A DNA stretch of 64,000 nucleotides from positions 174,894 to 238,893 of the forward strand of contig NZ_KQ954258.1 in NCBI RefSeq assembly GCF_001519065.1, in the 5' to 3' direction. The position numbers and the translations under genes were made by a program. Positions 38,646-47,945 of the stretch are shown here, piece by piece. This DNA is from Novosphingobium sp. FSW06-99 (GTDB lineage: Bacteria; Pseudomonadota; Alphaproteobacteria; Sphingomonadales; Sphingomonadaceae). Below the pieces are notes generated by a model. It was not told the origin of the DNA. It ran no database searches and was given only the letters and a program-made list of their open reading frames with translations. How positions within the stretch are numbered: position 1 is the stretch's first letter; each line of letters opens with the position of its first letter.

Positions 38646-41078
38646 ATGGTTGGGGCCAAATTGCGTTGCTGGTTGTTGCTCTGCATTGCCGCGTCCGGAC
38701 TGGGCGCGCCGGTCGGCGTGCAGGCCCAGGCGACCCCCCCAGACACCACCGATCGTGCGATCGAGGCGCGGATCGACACGCTGCTGGCGCATATGTCGCT
38801 GCCGCACAAAGTCGCGCAACTGATTCAGCCCGACATTGCCTCGATCACCCCCGCCGACATGCAGGCCTATCGGTTCGGGTCCTATCTCAACGGCGCCAAC
38901 AGCGGGCCGGGCCATGATATCAAGGCCAAACCCGCGGCCTGGCTGGCGCTGGCCGATGCCATGTGGGCCGCATCGCGCGCGCCCCTGCCCGATGGCGAAC
39001 CGGTGATCCCGACGCTGTGGGCCACCGATGCGGTGCACGGGCACAGCCATCTCGGCGGGGCAACGATCTTTCCGCACAATATCGCGCTGGGTGCCACGCA
39101 CGACACCGCGCTGGTGCGCCGCATCGGCGAAGCCACCGCTGCCGAGATTGCCGTCACCGGGGTCGACTGGACGTTCGCGCCGACTTTGGCGGTGGTGCAG
39201 GATGTACGCTGGGGCCGGTCGTATGAATCGTTTGGCGCCGATCCGGCGCTGGTATCGCGCATGGGCGTCGCGATGGTCGACGGCTTGCAGGGCGACAAAG
39301 GCACCGACGGGTTTCTCGATCAGCGCCACGTGCTTGCCACGCTCAAGCATTTCATCGGCGATGGCGGTACCGGCGGCAAGGACGAAGGCGACACGCGCGG
39401 CGATCTCGACCAGTTGATCGCGCTGCACGCGCCGCCCTATGTCGCCACGATCGCCGCTGGTGGACAGACCGTGATGGCCTCGTTCTCCAGCATCAACGGC
39501 CAGAAGATGCACGGCAACAAGGCCCTGCTGACCGGACTGCTGCGCGACAGGCTGGGTTTTGACGGGCTGGTGGTGGGCGACTGGAACGCGCACGGCCAGG
39601 TGCCCGGATGCACCAATGCCGATTGTCCGCAGGCGCTGCTGGCCGGGCTCGACATCTATATGGTGCCCGACGACTGGCGCGCGCTCTATGCCGCACTGCT
39701 GCGCGAAGTGCATGATGGCACGATCCCGCAGGCCCGGCTCGACGAAGCAGTGCGCCGGATCCTCCGGGTCAAGCTGCGCTATGGCCTGTTCGACAAACCG
39801 GAACCTTCACACCGCGCGCTGGCGGGTGATTGGGCCTTGCTGGGATCGGCCGAACACCGCACCCTGGCGCGCGAAGCGGTCGCCCGGTCGCTGGTGCTGC
39901 TCAAGAACGACGGCGTCCTGCCGATCCGGTCAGGCGCACACATTCTGGTGGCCGGCAGCGCGGCGGATTCGATTGCCCGCCAGTCGGGCGGCTGGACAAT
40001 CAACTGGCAGGGCGGGACCGAGTTCACCAATGCCGATTTCCCCGGCGCCACCTCGGTCTATGCCGGGATCGCGGCGGCGGCGCGTGCGGGCGGGGGCGAT
40101 GCGGTGCTGTCACCCGATGGCAGTTTCCAGACCCGGCCCGATGTCGCGGTGGTGGTGTTCGGCGAAAAACCTTATGCCGAATATGCCGGTGACGTGCCCG
40201 ATCTGGCCTTTCGCGACGAGGAAGGGCTGCGCCTGATCGGCAAGCTGCGCGCGGCGCATATCCCGACCGTGGCGGTGTTGCTGTCCGGGCGCCCGCTGTG
40301 GACCGGGCGTGAAATGGCCGACGCCGATGCCTTTGTCGCAGGCTGGTTGCCCGGCAGCGAGGGCGAAGGGCTGGCCGATGTGCTGGTCGGCGATGCGCAA
40401 GGCCATCCGGTGCACGATTTCACCGGCACGTTGGCGTTCGCCTGGCCCGCATCGTGCCGCAGCGGCGATGCCCCCTTGTTCGCGATCGGCGAAGGCGGGT
40501 CCTATGCCCGTCCGCCCGCCTTGCGCACCGCCGCACAGAGCTGCGACCTGATCGCGCCCGAGGCACTGGGACAGACCGTGCTGTTCGACCGGTTCCTGCG
40601 CCAGGGGGTGATCGCCAATGCCACCGATGCCACCGGATCGCGCGATCTGCCACGCTTTGCCGGGGCCGGCACCAGCAATGCCTTGTGCGTCACGCCGTTC
40701 GACCTGACCGCGCAGGAAGACGCCCGGCGCGTGGTGTGGAGCGGTCCTGCCGATCTGACGCTGCATTGGTCGGTGACCGAACAATGGCCCGCGCATGGCC
40801 AGGTTCGCCTGCGCGTGATGGTGCCGTCTGCGCCGGTCGGCCCGGTCACGCTCGGCACCGATTGCGCCGACTGTCACCGCACCGTCGATCTGACGTCGAG
40901 CTTTGCGCTGGCGGCGGGCAAAGGCTGGCGCACGATCGACATTCCGGTGTCGTGTCTGGCCACCGCGCCGTTCAGCGGGCTGCGTCTGCAATCGCGCGCG
41001 CGGCTGGAAATCGATTTCGCCAGCATCTCGCTGCTGACCCAGAACAACACCGATCGGGCCTGTACGGGCCCGTTCTGA
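38646..41078 (+). CDS. Glycoside hydrolase family 3 beta-glucosidase, exported
   Basis: An 810-residue enzyme. The signal peptide ends near VQAQA (residue 29). The GH3 barrel holds PTLWATDAVHGHSHL, LKHFIGDGG (Lys-His, residues 234-235) and the catalytic nucleophile Asp312 in GLVVGDWNAHG. The second alpha/beta domain follows (SLVLLKNDGVLPI and VVVFGEKPYAEYAGD), and a C-terminal beta domain from about 650 resembles ExoP-type exoglucanases. It releases glucose from beta-glucans or beta-glucosides in the periplasm or outside. A GGGAAGAG site precedes the ATG. It heads the operon-like run with the TonB receptor. Confidence 0.93.
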   Translation: MVGAKLRCWLLLCIAASGLGAPVGVQAQATPPDTTDRAIEARIDTLLAHMSLPHKVAQLIQPDIASITPADMQAYRFGSYLNGANSGPGHDIKAKPAAWLALADAMWAASRAPLPDGEPVIPTLWATDAVHGHSHLGGATIFPHNIALGATHDTALVRRIGEATAAEIAVTGVDWTFAPTLAVVQDVRWGRSYESFGADPALVSRMGVAMVDGLQGDKGTDGFLDQRHVLATLKHFIGDGGTGGKDEGDTRGDLDQLIALHAPPYVATIAAGGQTVMASFSSINGQKMHGNKALLTGLLRDRLGFDGLVVGDWNAHGQVPGCTNADCPQALLAGLDIYMVPDDWRALYAALLREVHDGTIPQARLDEAVRRILRVKLRYGLFDKPEPSHRALAGDWALLGSAEHRTLAREAVARSLVLLKNDGVLPIRSGAHILVAGSAADSIARQSGGWTINWQGGTEFTNADFPGATSVYAGIAAAARAGGGDAVLSPDGSFQTRPDVAVVVFGEKPYAEYAGDVPDLAFRDEEGLRLIGKLRAAHIPTVAVLLSGRPLWTGREMADADAFVAGWLPGSEGEGLADVLVGDAQGHPVHDFTGTLAFAWPASCRSGDAPLFAIGEGGSYARPPALRTAAQSCDLIAPEALGQTVLFDRFLRQGVIANATDATGSRDLPRFAGAGTSNALCVTPFDLTAQEDARRVVWSGPADLTLHWSVTEQWPAHGQVRLRVMVPSAPVGPVTLGTDCADCHRTVDLTSSFALAAGKGWRTIDIPVSCLATAPFSGLRLQSRARLEIDFASISLLTQNNTDRACTGPF

Positions 41079-41147
41079 GGGGGGCCCCGCGCCCAATCGG
41101 CGCGACAAATTTAGTCAAGACTGCCAAAACCAACCGGGGAGGGGTAT

Positions 41148-44096
41148 ATGAAGTTTGAATTGAAGTCGGCGGTGTCGTGCCTGGGACTGTCGGTGGCGAT
41201 GTTCACCGCACCTGCGGTCGCGCAAACCGCCCAACCGGCACAGCCCGCGCCTGCGGCCGCCGACACCGGCATCGACCCGACCGCCGGGATCGTCGTGACC
41301 GGCCTGCGCCGGTCGCTGGCCGATGCCGAAGCGATCAAGAAGCGCGCCGACGGGATCGTCGATGCGATCACCGCGTCTGATATCGGCAAGTTCCCCGACA
41401 CCAACCTGGCCGAGGCGATCCAGCGCATTCCCGGCGTGACCATCGACCGCGACAACAACGAAGGGTCGAAGATCACCGTGCGCGGGTTCGGCCCCGAATA
41501 CAACCTGATCACGCTCAACGGCCGTTCGATGCCGGGGATCATCCTGGGCAACCAGGAATCCGCCAGCCGGTCGTTCAATTTCGAGGAACTATCCGCCGAT
41601 GCGATCTCGGGCGTGTCGGTGTCGAAGACCGGCCGGGCCGATCTGCCCAGCGGCGGGATCGGCGCGACGGTCGATGTGACCACCGCGCGGCCGTTCGATT
41701 ACAACGGGTTCAAGGCGGCGTTCCAGATCAAGGGCACCGACGACACGTCGTGGCGCAGCGGCACCAAGATCACGCCAGAAGTGTCGGGCATGGTGTCCGA
41801 CGTGTTTGCCGACGGCAAGATCGGCGTGATGCTGAACGGGTCCTATTCCGAACGCGACAGCAACCAGGAATTCGCCTTTGTCGGCGGCTGGCTGGAAGAT
41901 CAGGTGCCCACCCCGCAAAACGGCATGGGCGCGCTGCCTGCGGGCGTGACCAGCAACCAGACCACCGGCACGCACAACTATGAACCGCAATCGATGCAAT
42001 GGGGCATCGACACCCACCATCGCACCCGCGTCAACGGCCAGGCGGTGATCCAGTTCAAGCCCACCGACACCCTGGTGATCACCACCGATTATACTTATGC
42101 GCTGTACAAGGATCACATGCAGCGCAGCGAATACAGCGCATGGTACGGTTATGGGGCAAGCCTTTACAACGGCACGATTTCGCCCGACGGCACGCTCAAC
42201 AACTTCACCGCGGTCGGCAACGATCTGGCCTATGACGCGTTCGACGACCAGATCAAGGACACGATGGGTTCGACCGGGGTCAACCTCAAGTGGAAGCCCT
42301 CGGCGGCGTTCGAGTTTGAAGTCGATGGCCACCATTCGATCGCCAACAGCGGCGGCGGCGCGGCCGGTGACAACGATTTTGCCATCGTCGGCCAGGACCC
42401 CGCCCTGTCGCTGACCAAGACGTTCAACGGCACCGGCACGGTGATCCCACTGGTCAACTGGACCTATCAGGCGCCCTATACGTCGGGCAACATGAACACC
42501 TCGACGGTTACACCGCTGTTTTCGCAGGTGAACAACAACATCTATCGCAACCAGATCGACGAATGGCGCATGCGCGGCCGCTGGACCAACCAGTCCGACA
42601 GCTGGTTCCGCAGCGTCGAGGCCGGGTTCCAGTACAAGAATTTCCAGACCCGCGCCGCCGCCTACAGCAGCGGCACGCTCAACGACGGATTCTATGCCTC
42701 GTCGAACGACGGCGTGTTGCCGCCCTCGGCCTTCACCAAGATCAGCACGTGCAGCATCCTGCAGGGCGTGTCGGGCGGCGGCTGCCAGCAGCAGGTGCCC
42801 TATTTCTACACGTTCAACCCGGCCCAGGTGGCCAATGCCTTTGCCGGGCAATATCCGGGCAATGCCTATGTCCTGCCCAGCACCCCGCTCAGCGATGACC
42901 GCATCGATGAAAAGACCTATGCCGGCTATGTCGAGGCGCACCTGCAGTGGGATATCGGCGACAAAGTGCTGCGCGCCTTCGTCGGCGGGCGGTTTGAACA
43001 CACCAGCGTGGTCGCCAACAGCCTGCAGCAAGTGCCGACCGGCATCACCTGGGAAAACCCGACCGAATATTCGACCAACTTTGCCAACAACGCCGCGTTC
43101 AGCAATGTGGGGTCGAGCTACAACGAATTCCTGCCCAACGTCGATCTCAACCTCGATGTCACCAGCAACTTCAAGCTGCGTGCATCGTACAGCAAGACCA
43201 TCACGCGGTCCGATCTGACGCAGTTGATCGGCACCACGTCGGTGTCCACCACGCCAAAGCCGGGCGCGCGCACCGCAACCGAAGGCAATCCGGGCCTGTT
43301 GCCCTATTCCTCGCAGAATTTCGATTTCAGCTCGGAATGGTATTACAAGCGTGACAGCTACATCTCGTTCAACGCCTTCTTCAAGCGGGTCAGCAATTTC
43401 CTGACCGAAACGACCACCCCGGGCACCATCAACGGCGCCAATGGCAAACCGATCACCGACCCCGGCGCGGGTGCGATCGAACAACAGGCGGTCGCCGAGC
43501 TGCAGGCCAAGGGCGTCACCCCGGTGCCATCGGCGGTGTTTGCGCAGATGGAAGCCGACACCGGCCAGACCGCGTTCATTGGCCAGCCGAACGATCCGGC
43601 CGTCATCTGGGAAATCACCCAGCCGACCAATGCCAACGCGGTGAACGTGTGGGGCATCGAAATGTCGGGCCAGCACATGTTCGGCCAGAGCGGGTTCGGC
43701 ATTCAGGCCAACGTGTCGCTGCCGTGGAGCAACGTGCACTTCAATCCGCTGGAAATCGGTACGCAGTTCGCGGTTCCCGGTCTGTCGAAATCGTACAACA
43801 TCGTCGGCATCTTCGAAAAGTTCGGCTTCCAGGGTCGCCTCGCCTACACTTGGCGCAGCGCCTATCTGGCGGGGCTCAGCCAGTCGCAGGGCGCCAACGA
43901 ACCGGTCAACACGGCGGCCTATGGCCAGCTTGACGGCAGCATCAGCTATGAGTTGAGCAAAGCCTTCGTCGTGTTTATCGATGCGACCAACATGACAGGG
44001 GCCTCGGTCCGCCAATATGGCCGGTTCGAGGATCAGTTCCTGGGGTACTACAAGGGGGCACCGCGCCTGCAATTCGGCGTGCGCGCGAAGTTCTGA
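41148..44096 (+). CDS. TonB-dependent receptor, carbohydrate-locus type
   Basis: A 982-residue outer-membrane receptor. Signal peptide to about residue 25; then GIVVTGLRRSLADAEAIKKRADGIVDAITASDIGKFPDTNLAEAIQRIPGV, the plug signature of the large sphingomonad/Caulobacter/Xanthomonas carbohydrate receptor group. The barrel ends in RLQFGVRAKF. GGGGAGGGG before the ATG is a strong ribosome site. Placed between a GH3 enzyme and the cupin/SapC/halogenase trio, it probably imports oligosaccharides. Confidence 0.92.
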   Translation: MKFELKSAVSCLGLSVAMFTAPAVAQTAQPAQPAPAAADTGIDPTAGIVVTGLRRSLADAEAIKKRADGIVDAITASDIGKFPDTNLAEAIQRIPGVTIDRDNNEGSKITVRGFGPEYNLITLNGRSMPGIILGNQESASRSFNFEELSADAISGVSVSKTGRADLPSGGIGATVDVTTARPFDYNGFKAAFQIKGTDDTSWRSGTKITPEVSGMVSDVFADGKIGVMLNGSYSERDSNQEFAFVGGWLEDQVPTPQNGMGALPAGVTSNQTTGTHNYEPQSMQWGIDTHHRTRVNGQAVIQFKPTDTLVITTDYTYALYKDHMQRSEYSAWYGYGASLYNGTISPDGTLNNFTAVGNDLAYDAFDDQIKDTMGSTGVNLKWKPSAAFEFEVDGHHSIANSGGGAAGDNDFAIVGQDPALSLTKTFNGTGTVIPLVNWTYQAPYTSGNMNTSTVTPLFSQVNNNIYRNQIDEWRMRGRWTNQSDSWFRSVEAGFQYKNFQTRAAAYSSGTLNDGFYASSNDGVLPPSAFTKISTCSILQGVSGGGCQQQVPYFYTFNPAQVANAFAGQYPGNAYVLPSTPLSDDRIDEKTYAGYVEAHLQWDIGDKVLRAFVGGRFEHTSVVANSLQQVPTGITWENPTEYSTNFANNAAFSNVGSSYNEFLPNVDLNLDVTSNFKLRASYSKTITRSDLTQLIGTTSVSTTPKPGARTATEGNPGLLPYSSQNFDFSSEWYYKRDSYISFNAFFKRVSNFLTETTTPGTINGANGKPITDPGAGAIEQQAVAELQAKGVTPVPSAVFAQMEADTGQTAFIGQPNDPAVIWEITQPTNANAVNVWGIEMSGQHMFGQSGFGIQANVSLPWSNVHFNPLEIGTQFAVPGLSKSYNIVGIFEKFGFQGRLAYTWRSAYLAGLSQSQGANEPVNTAAYGQLDGSISYELSKAFVVFIDATNMTGASVRQYGRFEDQFLGYYKGAPRLQFGVRAKF

Positions 44097-44104
44097 TCGA
44101 CCAC

Positions 44105-44137
44105 GGCGCGGGCCTGCCTCCAGGGCAGGCCCGCGCC
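44105..44137 (+). terminator. Perfect 14-bp hairpin after TonB receptor gene
   Basis: GGCGCGGGCCTGCC (44105-44118) pairs exactly with GGCAGGCCCGCGCC (44124-44137) around a 5-nt loop. It lies between the receptor stop and the cupin gene. With no T-run it may only lower downstream transcription or protect the receptor mRNA 3' end. Confidence 0.5.
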
Positions 44138-44159
44138 ACGGCGGACGAGCGGCAGAGAC

Positions 44160-45215
44160 ATGCATTCGATCAACAAGACCCCGCCCGCCCCCCCTGCCCC
44201 GCAACCGGTAGAGGCATATCACGACGTTACCGCAGACCGGTTCTGCACCGATATCCGCCCGCTGCAACGGCCCGCCATCCTGAAAGGCGTGGCCGCATCC
44301 TGGCCGGGCGTACAGGCCGGACGGCAAGGCCCCGAGGCCTTTGCCGCATGCCTGCGCCCGCTCTATTCGGGCGCCCCGATCCAGGCCTTTCGCGCGCCAC
44401 CGGCAACCGGCGGGCGCCTCCATTACACCGACGGGCTCGACGGGTTCAATTTCACACGTCAGCAGACCCGGCTCAATCGCCTGCTCGACGATCTGTGCGC
44501 GCTGGCGCCATGTGAAGCGCCCGACGCGCTCTATGCCGGATCGCTGCCCTTGCCGGTGATCGCGCCCGAGATGGCGCGCAGCCATCGGCTCGACGGGTTC
44601 ATCCATGCCGAAAACGTGCTGCAATCGCTGTGGATCGGCAATCGCACGCGCGTGGCGGTGCATTATGATCAGGCCGAAAATCTGGCCGTGGTGGTCGCCG
44701 GTCGGCGCCGCTTCACGCTGTTTCCGATGCAATGCGTGGCCGATCTCTATCTCGGCCCGATCGATCTGACCCCGGCGGGCCAGCCGGTCAGCCTGGTCGA
44801 TACCGCCGCGCCCGATTTCGACCGCTTTCCCCGCTATCGCGCGGCGCTGGCACAGTGTCAGGTGGCAGAGCTGGAACCGGGCGATGCGATCTATTTGCCC
44901 GCCTTGTGGCTGCACGGGGTCGAGGCGCTCGATCCGGTCAATGCGCTGATCAATTTCTGGTGGAAGACCACGCCGGGCTATTTCGAAAACCCGTTCAACA
45001 CGCTGTTGCATGCATTGCTCAGCATCAAGTCGCTGCCCGATGCGGAACGCCAGCGCTGGCGCGCGCTGTTCGATCTGCTGGTGTTTCAGCCCGAACATCA
45101 GGGTCAGGACCATCTGCCCGAGGCCGCGCGCGGCATGTTCGGCACGCTGACCCCCGACAAGGCGCAGGCGTTGCGGACATTTCTGATCCAGGGCCTGCAA
45201 GGAAAACTGCCATGA
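44160..45215 (+). CDS. Cupin-like (JmjC-type) domain protein
   Basis: A 351-residue protein of the cupin_8 / JmjC-like group. PAILKGVAASWPG is the usual N-terminal element. The probable Fe(II) ligands are His168 and Asp170 (VAVHYDQAENL) and His252 (LPALWLHGVEAL), so a 2-oxoglutarate-dependent hydroxylase chemistry is possible. The substrate is unknown. It sits in the order receptor-cupin-SapC-halogenase known from other TonB loci and overlaps the SapC gene by 4 bp. Confidence 0.82.
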   Translation: MHSINKTPPAPPAPQPVEAYHDVTADRFCTDIRPLQRPAILKGVAASWPGVQAGRQGPEAFAACLRPLYSGAPIQAFRAPPATGGRLHYTDGLDGFNFTRQQTRLNRLLDDLCALAPCEAPDALYAGSLPLPVIAPEMARSHRLDGFIHAENVLQSLWIGNRTRVAVHYDQAENLAVVVAGRRRFTLFPMQCVADLYLGPIDLTPAGQPVSLVDTAAPDFDRFPRYRAALAQCQVAELEPGDAIYLPALWLHGVEALDPVNALINFWWKTTPGYFENPFNTLLHALLSIKSLPDAERQRWRALFDLLVFQPEHQGQDHLPEAARGMFGTLTPDKAQALRTFLIQGLQGKLP

Positions 45216-45931
45216 CCGCACCTGTTATCCTGTCCCCCGCCGCCCACGCCCGCACCCGCGTGATCACCACGCCGGGCGACCGGTTTGGCGACAATGTGGG
45301 GGTGGTCGGGGTGGTCCCGGCCGAATTCGGCTCGCTGCTGGCGACGTACCCGCTGTTCCTGCGCAAGAATGGCCGCACCGGCCAGTTCGAGCCCTGCGCC
45401 GTGCTCGGCTTTGCCACCCACGAGAACCTGTTTCTCCACGGCGAGACCTGGGATGCCGCCTATGTCCCGCTGCAACGCCTGACCCAGCCGTTCACACTGG
45501 TGCCGGACGAGGTTTCGGCGGGCCCGGCGCTGGCGATCGATCCGGCCAGCCCGCGCGTTTCGGACAGCGAGGGCGAGATTCTGTTTCTCGAAAATGGCGA
45601 GCCATCGGCCTATCTGACCCGGATCGCGGCGATGATCGACGCCTTGCGCAGCGGCAGCAAAGTCGCCCATGCTTATGCCGCCCATCTTGAAGCGCTCGAC
45701 CTGATCGAGCCGGTGCGGGTGGAAGTGGGCTTTATCGACGGCACCAGCGCCACGCTCGACGGGCTCTATGCGATCCGCGCCGATGGCCTGCGCCAATTGC
45801 GCGACAGCGCGCTGGGCGATCTGCATGCGCGCGGCTATCTGGAACTGGCATGGTACCAGATCGCCTCGCTGGTGCAGATGCAGGCGCTGATCGCGCGCAA
45901 GAACAAGCGCCTGCTCGAAGGCGCGCAATGA
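45212..45931 (+). CDS. SapC family protein
   Basis: A 239-residue protein with the SapC-type N-terminus (VVPAEFGSLLATYPLFLRKNGRTGQFEPCAVLGF) and GEILFLENGEPSAYL, ending in LIARKNKRL. No signal peptide is evident. SapC was first named in Campylobacter S-layer loci, but in proteobacterial TonB loci its role is unknown. It overlaps the cupin gene and the halogenase gene by 4 bp each, so all three are probably made together. Confidence 0.85.
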   Translation: MTAPVILSPAAHARTRVITTPGDRFGDNVGVVGVVPAEFGSLLATYPLFLRKNGRTGQFEPCAVLGFATHENLFLHGETWDAAYVPLQRLTQPFTLVPDEVSAGPALAIDPASPRVSDSEGEILFLENGEPSAYLTRIAAMIDALRSGSKVAHAYAAHLEALDLIEPVRVEVGFIDGTSATLDGLYAIRADGLRQLRDSALGDLHARGYLELAWYQIASLVQMQALIARKNKRLLEGAQ

Positions 45932-47487
45932 CCGGCACGCCAGATTCGCGCATCCGCCGCATCGTCATTCTGGGCGGCGGCACTGCCGGGTGGATCACCG
46001 CCGGGCTGATCGCCGCGCGCTATCGGCAGCGCGGCGACGATGGCTTGCAGATCGCGCTGGTCGAATCGGTCGCGCTGGGCACGATCGGCGTGGGCGAAGG
46101 CACCTGGCCGTCGATCCGCGAAACGCTGCGGCAGATCGGCCTGTCGGAAACCGAATTCCTGCGCACTTGCGATGCCGGTTTCAAGCAGGGTTCGCGCTTT
46201 GTCGGATGGGTCGATGGTGCGCCGCAGGACGCCTATCTGCATCCCTTCACGCTGCCGGTGCTTGACGGCGATGCGCTGACCCGGTGGATGGGTCAGCCGC
46301 ATCAGGGTCGCACGTTTGCCGATGCGCTGTCGTTCCAGAGCGCGGCGTGCGGCGCCGGGCTGGCGCCAAAGGCGATGACCCATCCCGAATATGCAGGCGC
46401 GGTCAGCTATGCCTATCACTTCGACGCGGGCAAATTTGCGCAGATGCTGGCGCGCCATGTCACCACCCGGCTGGGCGTCGAACACCATGACGCCGCGATC
46501 GCCTCGGTCGAGGCACGGCCCGATGGCGATATCGCCGCACTGATCGCCACAGACGGGCGGCGGTTTGCGGGCGATCTGTTCATCGATTGCTCGGGCCTGG
46601 CCGCCCGGTTGATTGCGGGGCATTGCCAGGTGCCGTTCACCAGTTGCCGCGACGTGCTGTTCGCCAATCGCGCATGGACCACCCAATTGCCCTATCCCGC
46701 CCCCGATGCGCCGATCGCGTCCACCACCAATGCCACCGCGCAGGCGGCAGGATGGATCTGGGATATCGGCCTGCAGTCGCGCCGGGGGCTTGGCCATGTT
46801 TATTCCGATGCGCATCAGTCCGACGACGATGCGCTGGCGGCGCTGCACGCCTATGTGCGCGCGGCAGGCGGCGATGCCGATGCGCTGACCTATCGCCGAA
46901 TTGCGTTCGAGCCCGGCCATCGCCAGCGGTTCTGGCAGGGCAATTGCATCGCGGTCGGGCTGTCGGCCGGTTTCATCGAACCGATGGAGGCGACCGCGAT
47001 CGCGCTGATCGAGATGGGCGCGCGCATGATCGGCGATGTGCTGCCGGCCACGCGCGACGGGCTGGCGCGCGCCGCACGGCAATACAACGCCTGTTTCGAA
47101 TACCGCTGGGCGCGGATCATCGATTTCCTGAAACTGCATTATGTCCTCAATCGCCGTGAGGGTTCGGATTTCTGGCGCGACAACCGCCGCGCCGCCTCAA
47201 TCCCCGCCTCGCTGGCCGAGGCGCTGGCCGCATGGCACCACCAGTGCCCCGCCCCGGTCGATTTCGCGCACCGCGAGGAACTGTTCCCGGCGGCCAGCTA
47301 TCAATATGTCCTTTATGGCATGGGCGCATGGAGCGCGCCGCCGCCGCGCCTCGATGGCGCCACCGACGCGCTGGTGGCCGAGCGCGTGGCGGCCTGCGCG
47401 CGGATGGCCGATGGCCTGGCGACCACGTTGCGCCCCAATCGCGAAACCCTGCAGACGATCGCGCGCTATGGCCTGAAGGCGATCTGA
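45928..47487 (+). CDS. Flavin-dependent tryptophan halogenase-like protein
   Basis: A 519-residue protein of the tryptophan-halogenase fold. FAD motif IVILGGGTAGWITAG (residues 12-26), GEGTWPSIRETLRQIG, and Lys86 (GFKQGSRF) aligned with the catalytic lysine of PrnA-type enzymes. The second motif is GWIWDIG (275-281) where classical enzymes have GWxWxIP, so the proline is Gly281. This subgroup lies next to TonB receptors in sphingomonads and related bacteria; its substrate is not known. Genuine halogenation is not proven. The gene ends 10 bp before the MITE-like element. Confidence 0.85.
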   Translation: MTGTPDSRIRRIVILGGGTAGWITAGLIAARYRQRGDDGLQIALVESVALGTIGVGEGTWPSIRETLRQIGLSETEFLRTCDAGFKQGSRFVGWVDGAPQDAYLHPFTLPVLDGDALTRWMGQPHQGRTFADALSFQSAACGAGLAPKAMTHPEYAGAVSYAYHFDAGKFAQMLARHVTTRLGVEHHDAAIASVEARPDGDIAALIATDGRRFAGDLFIDCSGLAARLIAGHCQVPFTSCRDVLFANRAWTTQLPYPAPDAPIASTTNATAQAAGWIWDIGLQSRRGLGHVYSDAHQSDDDALAALHAYVRAAGGDADALTYRRIAFEPGHRQRFWQGNCIAVGLSAGFIEPMEATAIALIEMGARMIGDVLPATRDGLARAARQYNACFEYRWARIIDFLKLHYVLNRREGSDFWRDNRRAASIPASLAEALAAWHHQCPAPVDFAHREELFPAASYQYVLYGMGAWSAPPPRLDGATDALVAERVAACARMADGLATTLRPNRETLQTIARYGLKAI

Positions 47488-47497
47488 GCGGCGCGGG

Positions 47498-47823
47498 TTA
47501 GGGTCTTTCTGACATAGATTGAGGCACCGTGACGGAGCCGATTTTGGCCCAGTGCCCCTAGCTTTGCGGAACGCAAAGCGTTCCTTGTCTGGAGGGATGG
47601 CGCAGGAATATCGGGAATATTTAGCTGCGCTGGCCTTTGGCTCAAGCCATCTCGACGTAGCAATGGGCCAAAAGCGGCCCGCCCCGAAGGGGTTGCCCTG
47701 AGAAGCCCCTTGGCAGCGTCGCAGCACTTTCACGGGGCAACCAGCCCGCGCTGCGTGCTGCTTCTCCCCAAGGAGCTTCTCAGGGCAATCACGGTGCCTC
47801 AATCTATGTCAGAAAGACCCTAA
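47498..47823. mobile_element. MITE-like element with 35-bp perfect terminal inverted repeats
   Basis: Arms 47498-47532 and 47789-47823 are exact inverted copies over 35 bp, starting TTAGGGTCTTTCTGACATAG. Inside, a 21-bp arm pair (47693-47713 and 47768-47788, 20 of 21 paired) directly abuts the right terminal repeat, and TTTTGGCCCA (47542-47551) pairs with 47664-47673. No transposase is encoded. If the TA within each end is a target duplication, an IS630-type parent is likely. A 60-codon ORF inside is not credible as a gene. The element fills the gap between the halogenase gene and cydX. Confidence 0.85.
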
Positions 47824-47930
47824 AGCGCCGGGTCGTCGTCGATCGGCGAGTTGAATTCGTGCCACAGCCCGTTGATCACCCCGAAGGCCACGGCAAACCC
47901 CAGGCCCAGAACCCATGTAAAATACCACAT
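47820..47930 (-). CDS. cydX: Cytochrome bd oxidase small subunit CydX
   Basis: A 36-residue membrane peptide beginning MWYFTWVLGLGFAVAFGV, with the CydX/YbgT pattern of an N-terminal span and a WHEF segment, ending in an acidic tail. CydX stabilises the haem site of the CydAB complex. The ATG at 47930 is 15 bp after the cydB stop in the same direction. The stop codon TAG (47822-47820) lies inside the right terminal repeat of the MITE, so the C-terminal end was set by the insertion. Confidence 0.9.
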   Translation of the reverse strand: MWYFTWVLGLGFAVAFGVINGLWHEFNSPIDDDPAL

Positions 47931-47945
47931 TGCCGGCCCTTTCGA

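Noticed and set aside
41589..45221. A 1210-codon open frame on the minus strand opposite the TonB receptor and cupin genes
   Set aside because: It is an antisense shadow of two well-supported genes in GC-rich DNA. It has no recognisable domain and its composition is that of reverse-complemented coding sequence.
47519..47701. A 60-codon ORF inside the MITE-like element
   Set aside because: It has no ribosome site or known family, and lies in a repeat-rich non-coding element.
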